Of a DNA stretch of 64,000 nt, positions 37,575-48,300 are shown in pieces; the first letter of the stretch is position 1, and each line of letters starts with the position of its first letter. The notes below the pieces were generated by a model. It was given only the letters and a program-made list of their open reading frames with translations. It did not search any database and was not told where the DNA came from. The stretch lies in assembly GCA_030248065.1 (NCBI GenBank), contig JASAMV010007796.1:38792-102791 (forward strand), read 5' to 3'. The DNA is from Rhynchonema sp. JSB1_4 (taxonomy: Eukaryota > Nematoda > Chromadorea > Monhysterida > Xyalidae). The position numbers and the translations under genes are program-made.

Positions 37575-38229
37575 AAGCCTGTCCATAAAGTTAAAAAGTA
37601 ATCGCCCTCGCCCCCTTCCAAAACCGAGGAACGCTTTTACCGAGTGAGCACCATTTTTTTCCGAAAAAAATGCTCGTTTTCTTTTTTCCCTCGATCACCA
37701 TTTTTTTCATTTTTTGTTTCCTTTTTTTAATTGCCATTTTTTTCCTCGGAATTTCATAAAATTCATAAATATTATATTTTTTCAATATATTGAAATATAT
37801 CAAATATTTTCATAAATATAAAATAAAATTTTTCATTTTTAGTTCTCTGGGGAGAACACAAAATTGGGAGAAGTCATTTTTGAGGATGAAAATTTGGCTC
37901 ATTTTTGCCCTTTTAGGAAAAAAATCTCAATAAAAAGGGTATTTTGGCGATTTTTGACGATATTGACTTAAAAATCACTCATTTTGTGCCTAAAAATGCC
38001 TATTTTAGGCCAAAATTTGCTTATTTTAGGTAAAAATTGGGGGAGCAGACGTACCCGGAGGGGGAACAGTGGGGCAGGCGTACCATGGAGGGGGAACAGA
38101 CGTACCCGAGGGGGGAGGACCCCCTCCCCCCAGGAACTACACTGATGAACGCTGTTAAAGGCAGAAAATACCCTAAACAGGCCAAAGAACCGCTTTTTAT
38201 TTTTTGTAAAAAAAACGGTTTTCCAGTAC
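37575..38229. repeat. Family A fragment and unassigned AT-rich DNA
   Basis: From about 37855 to 38139 this is an A-family core ending in CAGGAACTACACTG, with a decayed left end. Before it lies AT-rich DNA with no gene. After it, to 38229, is F-family sequence ending in CCAGTACTTAA. Confidence 0.5.
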
Positions 38230-38233
38230 TTAA

Positions 38234-38890
38234 ACCTGGCCCGCCACTATTGATATTTGAAATTTTTGGTTTGTTTTTTTGCTCTAATTTAGTTGCCGAC
38301 ATCGAGACGAATAAGGTTTATATTCATGACTTTTTGATTTAGTGCAGATTTTATATCGAAATCAATGGATAAACGCCGGTTCTCGGGAACAAAATTAAAA
38401 AAAATAGACAGACCCCTACTTCTTGCCAAGAAGTTCTTGGCAATCACGTCAGCCAGGAACAAAATTTTGAATTGCCGCCAATTGTGATAGGCTTACAGTG
38501 TTTTATTAGGGACTTCACGCTCCCGGCTTTACGCTCCCACTACAGTGCTGCCAGTGCGCGCGCTTGCAACACGTGTGTTATGCACTGACAAACAGAGCGG
38601 CACTGTCAAAACGCATGGGCATGATCACGTGACTACCGTATGCTTGTGATAAGAAGCAGTCGGCCATCTTGAATATTTGTTCCTGTCTTCCTGAAATGCA
38701 CTAAACGGGGGTCTATCTATTTTTTGGAATTTTGTTCCCGAGAACCGGTGTTTATGGATTAATTTCGGATTTAAATAGGCACTTAATGGAAAAGTCACGA
38801 ATATAAACCTTGTTCGTCTCGATGTCGGCAACAGTAATAGATCATAAAAACAGTCCAAAATTTTCAAATATCAATAGTGGCGGGCCAGGT
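38234..38890. mobile_element. TTAA-target MITE with long inverted arms, family L (657 bp)
   Basis: TTAA at 38230-38233 and 38891-38894. The ends ACCTGGCCCGCCACTATTG and its complement continue as inverted arms of about 190 bp (38234 to about 38420, and about 38700 to 38890). The insertion site is the TTAA inside the conserved CCAGTACTTAAGGA string of family F, so the empty site is known. TTAA duplication is typical of the piggyBac superfamily. No transposase. Confidence 0.65.
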
Positions 38891-38894
38891 TTAA

Positions 38895-39291
38895 GAACGT
38901 AATTTCGAAAAATATAACAATTTCAGTGCGAAATTTGTTCGAAGTGACGAGAGTGCTCTTGAAGAGTGTTGAAGTCAGTCGAAAACACTTGGTTTACACG
39001 CTTTTTGGCCCATTTTGGGCCGGTTAATTTTTGTGCTCGAGCCAATTTTTCATTGAAATCGAAAAACTCATCAGTTTTGCATTACAATTTTTTGGAAAAC
39101 TTGGGATAAAGTACCGATATTTTTCCGATCAAAAACGGAAAAGATACCCACGGAAAAGTAAATGGAAAAGTATTCGGGTCTCGGGAAAAAACGGTTCTTT
39201 TTTTCGGTTTTTTTTCTCGAAAAAAAACCGGTTTTTCCCCGAAAAAAAAACGGTTTTTTTTCGGAAAAAACCGGTTTTTTTCGCCTGCCAG
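38895..39291. repeat. Family F right part
   Basis: Runs of CGGTTTTTTTTC/GAAAAAACCG type, as in the F copy at 44668-45092. It is continued after the A insertion by CCTGCCAGTATA, so F spans L and A as nested insertions. Confidence 0.5.
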
Positions 39292-40090
39292 CAGTGTAGT
39301 TCCTGGTCCGGAGGGGGAGATAGCGGACCCTCCGTTCTTTTCGGAGGGGGAGATAGTGTACCCCCGAGGGGGGGAAGCAGTGTAGTTCCTGGTCCGGAGG
39401 GGGAGATAGCGGACCCCCCGTTTTTTTCGGAGGGGGAGATAGTGTACCCCCGAGGGGGGGAAGGGGGGGGGAAGACCCAAATTCGGGAAAAAGTCACTTT
39501 TTGAGGGAGAAAATTTGACCTATTTTTGCCCCTTTTTGGAAAAAATTCTTCATAAAAAGGGTATTTTGGCGACTTTTGAGAACATTGACCTGAAAATCAC
39601 ACATTTTAGGCCTAAAAATCCCCATTTTAGGCCTAAAAATGGCCATTTTAGGCAAAAATTGGGGGAGATAGTGTACCCGGAGGGGGAGATAGGGGGATAG
39701 TGTACCACCCGAGGGGGAGATAGCGTACCCGAGGGGGGAACCCCCCTCACCCTCCCCCCCAGGAACTACACTGGGGGGGAAGGGGGGGGGGGAAGACCCA
39801 AATTCGGGAAAAAGTCACTTTTTGAGGTAGAAAATTTGACCTATTTTTGCCCCTTTTTGGAAAAAATTCTTCATAAAAAGGGCATTTTGGCGACTTTTGA
39901 GAACATTGACCTAAAAATCACACATTTTTGGTATAAAAATGCCCATTTTAGGCCTAAAAATGCCTATTTTAGGCAAAAATTGGGGGAGATAGTGTACCCG
40001 GAGGGGGAGATAGGGGGATAGTGTACCACCTGAGGGGGAGATAGTGTACCCGAGGGGGGGGGACCCCCCTCCCCCCCAGGAACTACACTG
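39292..40090. mobile_element. Family A hAT-type element, tandem double form (799 bp)
   Basis: Ends CAGTGTAGTTCCTGG and CCAGGAACTACACTG. Perfect 8-bp duplication CCTGCCAG at 39284-39291 and 40091-40098. Inside, the whole unit is partly duplicated (a second left end at about 39378 and an internal right end at about 39771). The motif GGGGGAGATAGTGTACCC is iterated in both subterminal zones and the core has nested GCCTAAAAATGCC/TTTTAGGC strings. Confidence 0.8.
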
Positions 40091-40581
40091 CCTGCCAGTA
40101 TATATAACCCCCCAATAATTGACCCCCCATAAATTGAACCCCTCAAAATAACCCCAGTGAAAAAATAGACTCCCGGGTCAGTGTGGTGGCAGGCCAATCG
40201 ACCCAAGATACCCTGGGGGGGAGGTTTCGAAGTTTCTTTGTTATTAACACTGTTTTAATTTAAGGGTTTTTCCGGATCTTGTGAAGGTCTTCGCGTAAGC
40301 TTGCAGATAAAATTTGAATTTGAATTACTCGAGATACCCCCCAGAGGCTACCCAAGATACCCATATAGTCCGTCAAAAGGCGAAAAAAGGCCGTTTTTTG
40401 CATGCAATTTTACTGCAAAATTGGCCTAAAAATGGGTACTTTTTGACATTTTTGCCGAAAATTGGCCTAAAACGACCATTTTTGGGAGCGCGCGCGCGAT
40501 TTTTAGGGGTTCCGAGGTCGAAAAACACCTATTTTTGCCTTTGAAAAGCATAAATCTACTTACTCGAGATACCCTTTGGGA
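40091..40581. repeat. Repeat remnants between A and B elements
   Basis: Motifs such as AATTGACCCCCCATAAATTG and CTCGAGATACCC, plus one arm (40232-40321) of a 90-bp inverted repeat whose partner is at 44508-44596. No gene. Confidence 0.4.
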
Positions 40582-41076
40582 CAGTGTTGGAGGTGGGGGG
40601 GTTTGGGGGGGGGGGGGTAGCCCCCCCAGTACAGTAGGTATCCCCCCTCGCCTGGTACAGTAGGTATCCCCCCCGATGTTTGGCATGGTACAGGTATGTA
40701 TCCCCCCCCCCCCGATTTTCACCCCGGTACAGTAGGTATCCCCCCCGATTTTGCCCCAAAAGTGCCAATTTTTGACCAAAATGGCCAAAATTAGTGCACA
40801 ATCAGTGGTTTTTACCTCAAATTACCCGAAATTCGCGCGCTACGCGCGCACCTCAATACTACGTTTTCACACGATTCCACACATAATAAACACATAAAAA
40901 ATTAAAAATTCACCCCAAAACCTAACCCCCCCCCGTTCTCTTCCCAACCCCGCCCCCCCCAAACCCCCCCTAGGTACATAACCCCCCCAGGCCATCGGCT
41001 CTGGTACAGTAGGTATCCCCCCTTCTCCGAGCGCGGTACAGTAGGTATCCCCCCCTCCAGAGTACCTCCAACACTG
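40582..41076. mobile_element. Family B hAT-type element, complete (495 bp)
   Basis: Ends CAGTGTTGGAGGT and ACCTCCAACACTG. Perfect 8-bp duplication CTTTGGGA at 40574-40581 and 41077-41084. The motif GGTACAGTAGGTATCCCC is repeated in both orientations, with a CGCGCGCTACGCGCGC palindrome near 40833-40848. No ORF. Confidence 0.85.
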
Positions 41077-41218
41077 CTTTGGGATCGGCTCGAGATAGAT
41101 ACCATTCCCCCCCATCCCCCCCTAAGGGTTGACTCGAGATAGCTACCCCTTAGGGGGGGAATCCCCCATCCCCCCCAGCCACTACAGTGCCCCGGGTTCT
41201 ATTTCCGACAATACGGTA

Positions 41219-41330
41219 ACCCCCCCCCCCCCCCCCCCCCCCCCAGGCCATCGGCTCTGGTACAGTAGGTATTCCCCCTCTCCGAGCGCGGTACAGTAGG
41301 TATCCCCATTCCAGAGTACCTCCAACACTG
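41219..41330. repeat. Family B right-end fragment next to a poly(C) run
   Basis: A run of about 25 C (about 41219-41244) leads into CAGGCCATCGGC, two GGTACAGTAGGTAT motifs and the B end ACCTCCAACACTG. Confidence 0.6.
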
Positions 41331-41380
41331 TTCAGTATTCACTGCTTGTGCTTGTCAAGAGCCAGCGAACAGAAACAGGA

Positions 41381-41723
41381 GTGTAGTTCCTGGGGGGGAG
41401 GGGGGGGGGGACCCTGGGACGCTGTCCCTCCGAGGACGCCTGCCCCACTGTCCCCCTCCGGGACGCTGCTCCCCAATTTTTCCTAAAATGGCAAATTGCA
41501 GCCTAACTCGGTTAGGCCAAAATAGGCATTTTGGGACCTCAAAAAACACCAAAATACCCTTTTTATCGGGGATTTTTGGCCGAAAGAAGGCAAAAATAGT
41601 CCATTTTTCGACCTCAAAAAAATGACTTTTTTCCGTCCCCCCCGAACTCCCCCAGGCGGCATCTGTTCCCCTTCCGAAAAGGGGGAGGGACGTCTGTCCC
41701 CCTCCGGACCAGGAACTACACTG
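41381..41723. mobile_element. Family A element, reverse orientation (about 343 bp)
   Basis: AGTGTAGTTCCTGG at the left, CCAGGAACTACACTG at the right, core in the opposite orientation to the 39.3 kb copy. The flanks resemble each other weakly (GAAACAGG / GAAAGGTG), so the target duplication is decayed or the left end is damaged. Confidence 0.6.
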
Positions 41724-42566
41724 GAAAGGTGATATGATGGGATTATGATGTATTGTATATAAAGGTGGGACGATGCTGTTCACCGACACAAAGACTCGTG
41801 CGACCAACACAGGATTTCTCTGACATTTTAAAGGGCGGTAATTTGAAAAAGAAATTCAAAAATTATCAAGCGGAGGGAGTGAGTCAAAGTTGGAAATTCA
41901 AGATTTAATGCACGTTCAGTGGTGGACATTCAGCAACTGTTTCGAAAATGGTGGAGTTTGGATTGGACAGAGATGGTCGACATTCGACAACTTTTGCGAA
42001 TGGTCGACGGAGATGGCGCCTCAATAGTTTGTACCCAGTCCACACCGTCGCCATGTAAGCCAACTGTCTCCAAGAGCTTTTCACCAAAACAAGTTTTGAG
42101 AATGGTGGACGGAGGTACAAGTTTCGAGAATGTTGGAAGGAGATGGTAAACATTCGAGAACTTTACGCTAACCTGATGATTCACTCGTTCCGTGCCACTC
42201 GGATGCAACCCAACATTGAAACAACCCGAATCTGAGTGGAGGAACGTATTTCGAAACTTTTCGAAAGTGTGTCCGGTCCAGCATGTATTGGTCGCACAAT
42301 GATCATATAAGAATTCATCAAAATCAATCCTGATTTTCACGTTCAGTCACTCTTAACTACTGTGCTATTTGTGATTCTCACAAAACATTTTCAGCTGAAA
42401 ATAATCTTGCACATCAACCACGTTGCCGCAGGTCTGAAACATTCTCTTTACTACGTGTTTTGTGTGTGATCGCGCAACGCAACGTCATTGCCCCGTCACT
42501 AGCCTGCTTTGCGATTCAGGAAAAAAATTTGACCAATTCTTATAAAGTCATTGTGCGACCAATACA
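41724..42566. other. Unassigned stretch with degenerate tandem units
   Basis: Between about 41920 and 42165 there are four or so diverged units around TTCGAGAATGGTGGACGGAG. A 136-codon minus frame crosses them (41930-42340) but reads as repeat, not as a recognisable protein. No gene is assigned. Confidence 0.4.
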
Positions 42567-42582
42567 AACCCCCCCTAGGTAT

Positions 42583-42938
42583 CCAGGCCATCGGCTTTGC
42601 TACGGTAGGTATCCCCCCTCTCCGAGCGCGGTACAGTAGGTATCCCTCCTCCAGAGTACCCCCAACACTGCTTTGAACTGACAAAGGATTCCAAAAGTTT
42701 GCAGGAGGAGGAGGTAAGGGAAATAGGACGATATTTTGTGACACTCAGTCTTCCATCAAACGAAAATTTCCCCAAAAGTGTCACAAAATATCGTTCTATT
42801 TCCCTTACCTCCTCCTCCTGCAAACTTTTGGAATCCTTTGTCAGTTCAAAGCAGTGTTGGAGGTATTCTGGAGGGGGGATACCTACTGTACCGCGCTCGG
42901 AGAGGGGGATACCTACTGTAGCAAAGCCGATGGCCTGG
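42583..42938. repeat. Large near-perfect hairpin (arms about 162 bp, loop about 31 nt)
   Basis: 42583-42745 and 42777-42938 are inverted copies. Each arm contains a B-family end (GTACAGTAGGTATCC ... CCAACACTG) and then non-B sequence reading CTTTGAACTGACAAAGG..., so two B ends face each other around a palindrome. Confidence 0.8.
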
Positions 42939-43740
42939 GGGTTATGGGTTGATGGAAGATTGATTACCATTGTAATCAGTACACCCTGCAGAGGCTCTGG
43001 GGGAAGACTGATTACAAATTAAACGAAGCCATAATCAGCCTTCCCCCAAGGCCCAATCTCAGGAAGGCTGATTACGCATGCTGTAGCATGTATATAATCA
43101 GCCTTCCCGGGTTGGGCAGCTGGGGGGAAGACTGATTACGCTGACTGAATTACGCGGAACGTGCGTATGGCCGGCGTGGCGTGAAGCACGAGCTGGTGTT
43201 GGGGTCTGGTCCCAATTGAATGCAGCAGTAAATAGCAGTTGGGCACTGATGTTTCACTTGGCTAAAGCTTAGGCTAAGGCTCCGTCCAGCCTGAGCCAAA
43301 TGAAACATCGCAGGCCTGTAAAACAGCGAGGCAATCATTGACGTGAAACATTACACGCCGTCGTTCCAATTCCAAAACAGTCGCATCCGGATCCGGACCA
43401 GATCACTGGGAACGAACTGTCCCACACACAACCGATTCGGGTTTATCCGTTTTATTTTTCAATTTGTAATCAGTCTTCCCCCCAGCGCAGCTGAGTCGGG
43501 TTTATCAGGTTTGATCAGGTTTTAAATTTGAAAAAAAGGTTTATCAGCTTTATCCGGGTTATTTGTAATCAGTCTTCCCCCCAGCGCAGCTGAGTCGGGT
43601 TTATCAGCTTTATCAGGTTTATCAGCTTTATACGGGTTATTTGTAATCAGTCTTCCCCCCAGCGCAAGGGAGTCGGGTTTATCAGGTTTATCAGCTTTAT
43701 CCGTTTTATTTATAATCAGTCTTCCCGGCACGAAATTTTC
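42939..43740. repeat. Family C: GGAAGACTGATTAC repeats and a tandem array
   Basis: GGGGGAAGACTGATTAC and its inverse GTAATCAGTCTTCCCCC occur repeatedly. From about 43463 to 43732, units of roughly 70-98 bp begin GTAATCAGTCTTCCCCCCA (43466, 43564, 43643, and a variant at about 43712), with GGGTTTATCAGCTTTATC inside. No ORF is recognised. Confidence 0.6.
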
Positions 43741-43933
43741 CTTGGGTATGAGCACAATTAGGATACGGCAATTTCGCGTCAGTTGGTTCCGTTTGTGTGA
43801 AGGTTCTCACGTGTATGAGTGAATTCTCTCTCCGCGAATAACAAATGGCTAATTTATGGTAGGAAAATTTGATTGAATCAATGTCACCCCGGCCCGAAGC
43901 TGCTTCTGAAGGGACTTACCGGGCTAGCCCGGC

Positions 43934-44416
43934 CAGTGTAGTACTTGGTCAGGGTGTTGACGATAGATAGATTGGGACCCGAAATGTGTTGACGATAGAT
44001 AGATGACCCAAGTCCGAAATCTGGGGGGGGGGGGGTCGACCCAAACTTGTTGACGATAGATAGATGGTGGGGGGGGGGGGGGGTCGCCAAAAATCAAGGT
44101 ATAGTATAGTGTACTAAGCATGTAATAGTGTGTAAATATTAATGAAAATGTACTTAGATGTACTAAATCCGCGCGTAGCGCGCGATTTTTTGCCTATTTG
44201 GGACAAAAAATACCGATTTTGAGCTATTTTGAGGCAAAAGTACCCATTTTGGGGTCGAAATGTGTTGACGATAGATAGATTGTTCCCAGAATTTGTTGAC
44301 GATAGATAGATTTGCCCATAGGTGTTGACGATAGATAGATGAAATCAAAAAGTGTTGACGATAGATAGATGAATTTGGGGGGGACCCCCCCCCCACCCCC
44401 CCCAAGTACTACCCTG
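43934..44416. mobile_element. hAT-type MITE, family D (483 bp) with seven iterons
   Basis: Inverted ends CAGTGTAGTACTTGG and CCAAGTACTACCCTG. Perfect 8-bp duplication AGCCCGGC at 43926-43933 and 44417-44424. The motif TTGACGATAGATAGAT occurs seven times in one orientation. A CGCGCGTAGCGCGCG palindrome lies near 44171-44185. No ORF. Confidence 0.85.
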
Positions 44417-44667
44417 AGCCCGGCCCGAAGCTTCTGAAGTGGCTTATTTTGCTGAAAAAGTAGGGATTTTTTTGTCAAAAATACCAAAATTTCTGGCGGA
44501 TTCGGCAAATTTCAAATTTTATCTGCAAGCTTACGCGAAGACCTTCACAAGATCCGGAAAAACCCTTAAATTAAAACTGTTAATAACAAAGAATGTGAAC
44601 ATGAATGAACAACGACAATGGAAACGTAAGTAAAGGCTAGTAAGTGATCAGTATTGTCTACCCTATC

Positions 44668-45092
44668 TATACTTGCGGCGTATTTTTCCGCAAAATATAT
44701 TTTTGAAAAAAAAACCGTTTTTTTTCGAAAAAAAACGTTTTTTTCCAAATATTTTTCCAGTACTTAAGGATACCCATGGTCCAAAAACGGCTATTTTGGA
44801 GAAAATTTTGTCGGGAAATGGCCTGAAACAGGCTAAAAATGCACTTGGAGATTAAAAAGTGCTCATTTTGAACTGTTTAGCACCGGTTTACATTGGTTTT
44901 GACAACATCCTTTCGCAACCTTCGAAAATATTTCGGAAATTTTTGGAAAAAACACCGTTTTTTTTCCAAAAGTTGCCACTTGGAAAAATTTCCGGAAAAA
45001 TAGAAACGTATTTTTCCGGGCCTCGGAAAAAAACGGTTTTTTTTTCGGTTTTTTTCGAAAAAAAAACGGTTTTTTTCCGGCCCGCAAGTATA
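44668..45092. mobile_element. Family F TIR element (about 425 bp)
   Basis: TATACTTGCGG at the left and CCCGCAAGTATA at the right are inverted. The interior has inverted CGG/AAAAAA blocks (TTTTTTTCGG...CCGTTTTTT) and the CCAGTACTTAAGGA string that is the target of element L elsewhere. TATA at both ends could be the target. A 3' fragment ends at about 46202 inside a PHC intron. Confidence 0.6.
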
Positions 45093-45356
45093 TGTCTATC
45101 TGACGACTTTTTCATGGAAAACAATGAATTTTCAACCAAAAAAATTGGTTCAAAAAAATCGCAAAAATTATGACAAAAACTGGATTAAAATCTGAGCCAA
45201 AAATTCGGGCCGGGCCGGAGATTTGGGGGCTCGGGCCGGGCCGGGACCTCTGCCCTTAGGGAAAAACCTTTCTTCCCGCAGTCCGCTTTTTTCATTCAGT
45301 AACACAAGATCTGGCCGTGCTTCTCGTTCTCGTTATCCATTTGGAAATATTGACAG
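45093..45356. other. Upstream flank / 5' intron of the PHC gene
   Basis: Short GGGCCGGGCCGG strings near 45210-45244, then a likely acceptor (AATATTGACAG) at 45355-45356. The PHC 5' UTR exon should lie further left within or beyond the repeat mosaic; I cannot place it. Confidence 0.4.
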
Positions 45357-45397
45357 ATTTGCAACAAGATGACGACGACAACAACACCGATGGTAAC

Positions 45398-48300
45398 ATG
45401 ATGGAGCAGCATGTTGCCGAGCCAGACGATGCGAGTCCGCCGCCGCTGAAAGTGGTCGAATCGTTGAATTGCATCGGACAAGAAACAGAAACGACGTCGT
45501 CGGTCGATAAGCAAAGTGCAAATGCACCCACTGATGTTTCACATGGTAAGCCGAATTGTCGTTCGTTTCGGTTTCCCTCGAATCCTAAAATTTGACTTTC
45601 AACGACTGATAGAACTGGCCAGATTTCTCACCGTCACACGCTGCCCTTTCAGAAAAACCGACCAAGAACGGACAAGATGTGACTTCGCCAGCTAAGCTCG
45701 TCTCGTCAAGTCCATCAACAACGACCACGACCGCCACTGTTGGTCCCACGATAATTGGCTCGGTGCCAAAGCTGCAGGTTGGTCAATTTCAGTTCGGGGG
45801 ACTTTGATAACGGCAAAAGTGAGGCAGTGCTCGTGAAAAGTGTAATAAAAGAAATGTGTCCAGGCCAGAAATTCCGTGTTCGGTTGATGCTCCATGCACA
45901 GCGTTAAAGCTATTTTTCGTGAAAACATCGAAAAACCGGGTTTTTGTGGTTTTTGAGAAAGCAAACCAAGGACAAAGTCGGTCTCCGAATATGGCAAGGA
46001 AAGTTATCATGGTTTTGACCTTAATGATGATGATGATTTTTACAACATCATTTCGCGACCTTGGAAAATTTCTCAGAAATCTTTTGGACAAAAAACTGCT
46101 TTTTTCCAAAGTCTACCATACCGCTTCGAAAAATTCACGGAAAAATAAAAACGTTTTTTTCCGGGCCTCGGAAAAACCGGTATTTTCTGGCCCGCAAGTA
46201 TAACACCAAATTATTTTCAGTCACCTTGTCCGCCACCGAGCGCAACCACAAGCGATTCCGTCCAGGACAAAGTTGCGGCGATCAGCTCCGATCTGAAGGT
46301 GCTCATGTGCAAGGATGACCATCGCACGAAAGCGTTGCCGATGCCTGCCAAAACAAAACCACCGCCCGTTAGTTCAGTTTAGGTTTTCGTTGTCTTGATT
46401 GTATTATGCGTGGATAAGAATCAGGTCTGTGGGAGACCAGCCAGCCATATGTACGTTTATACAAATTTATTTTGAATAACCGAAAAATAACAATCCGTGG
46501 AGCACCAATTGATTCTTTGTCCAAGTTTATTTTTTTGGAAGTGTATTTGTGACCTTTTTTCAGATCAACATAGCGCCGGCCACGTCCACGACTCCGCGCA
46601 ATCTCACGCCAAAACCGTCAAGTACCGGGCAATTACAGAAACCGAGTGGCATCGCGGCCATTGTCAGCGGTGGCACACCTCGCGTGGCGCAGTGAGTTTT
46701 TGAGCACTCTTTTTTATTTCGGTCTAGTTCGTCTGTTGTTGTACTCGAATCCCAAAAGCTAAGCAAAGCAGTGTTGTTGGCTGAAATGGTTGGCGCACAC
46801 TCCGGTCCGGCGTCACTTTGATTATTTTTCATGTCCATTTTGTTTCGAATTTTACTGATGCCATTGTAGAAGCTGTTTGCAGTCAGCTGATCAATAGAGC
46901 GCTTTTACGCTGATTGCGAATGCAGTAAGTCACGCAACTGAAGCAATGCCAGACCGACCGCTAATCGAGGTCGATTCCGACCTTCATGAAAAGCTATTTA
47001 TTCTCATCACGAGTTGACCTTCATACTTTTGGAATTTGAGTGCGTGACCTTTAACCTCGATCACAACAATTCTGCGCAGAGCATCGGTGATTCCATCGAG
47101 CAGCGAACAGCCATCACAATCCCAATCACAACAACAACAGCCGATTCCCATTCACACATTCGGCATGGCTGCACCGATGAGTCTTGTCGCCACCTCGCCC
47201 CAATTTGCCACTTTTAGCCCCAGCCCAAATGGACAGCCCGGATTCATATTGAATGCCGGACAACTTCAACAGGTTTTGGGGTTGTTTTGGTTTTTTGAGC
47301 GATTTTGAACCCTTCAGGTGGATAAGTCATTATTCAGGTTTTTTTGTCTTTGGCAAGTACTTTGTCTGCTGTCTGACCAGTTGTCGTGATGGTTTTAGTC
47401 TCGTTATCGTTTGTTCCGCATTTGCTTGCAGTTGTAAAGATTCGCGCAGCAAATTTTTGAGGTTGTTAGGTCGAATCAATTAGGTACGCATGATATTCAA
47501 CACCTGCCTTGCTGCAAGATGTAAGTCTGTTGAGAAACGTAATTTATTCGTTTTCTTTTCTTACAGGCTGGCGGTCAGTTGGTGCTTCTGCCATCGAATG
47601 TTGCCGTGATCACACAACCCGCCTATTCGACCAACAACAACACCAGGCAAATTGCGCCGGCCACAACTGTGACTGGCGGCACACAATCACCGGTCAGCAG
47701 CAATGCTATCAGGTTGGAGTTCGGACTTCGGAAACAAGATTTTCATGTTTTGTATTTTCCCAGAGCAACTGGATCTGACTGCGAGGGCTTTTAGTTGAGA
47801 TATTTCGAGATTTGGAGATGCCACTGAGTTCGTTCGAGAAATGCTGCTGAAAGCACCTGACTGCGGATTGAACTGGTTGTAATAGTGTTATTATGATCTT
47901 GTGATGAAGATGAAGTGAGTCAAATCTCGAAATATGATTGATGTAAAAAGCCACGTAGTCAGGGGTTGGTTACCAAGCTTGATTTTTCATAAAACTTATT
48001 TTCGCAGCCAATGCACTTCGCGAACCTCAGTGTCCGTGTCCACTCCAACAGCCGTCTATTCAGCTGCCATGCCCACCTATGCTATACGCACGCCGCAGGG
48101 ATACATACCCGTGTTGCAGGTATTGCGTATTGTTGATTGCTTGATGAGTTTGGTTGAATGTTTGGCGTGCCAAGGAATAGACGAACGAATACAGTCGAAC
48201 TTTTGTGTGCCCCTGATGTGGACTGGATAACTTCACAATTGCAAAACGGACGGGATAGAAAGCTAATTGACCGGTAGCGGGTGTCATCATTGTCCACTTT

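Noticed and set aside
41930..42340. 136-aa minus frame
   Set aside because: Crosses diverged tandem repeat units; no domain, no splice partners.
43934..44416. Seven spaced identical motifs considered as a CRISPR array
   Set aside because: Irregular spacers, TIRs and an 8-bp target duplication, eukaryotic context.
46030..46202. Possible exon between PHC exons 2 and 3
   Set aside because: Sequence is an F-family transposon fragment (CCGGGCCTCGG..., CCCGCAAGTATA end).
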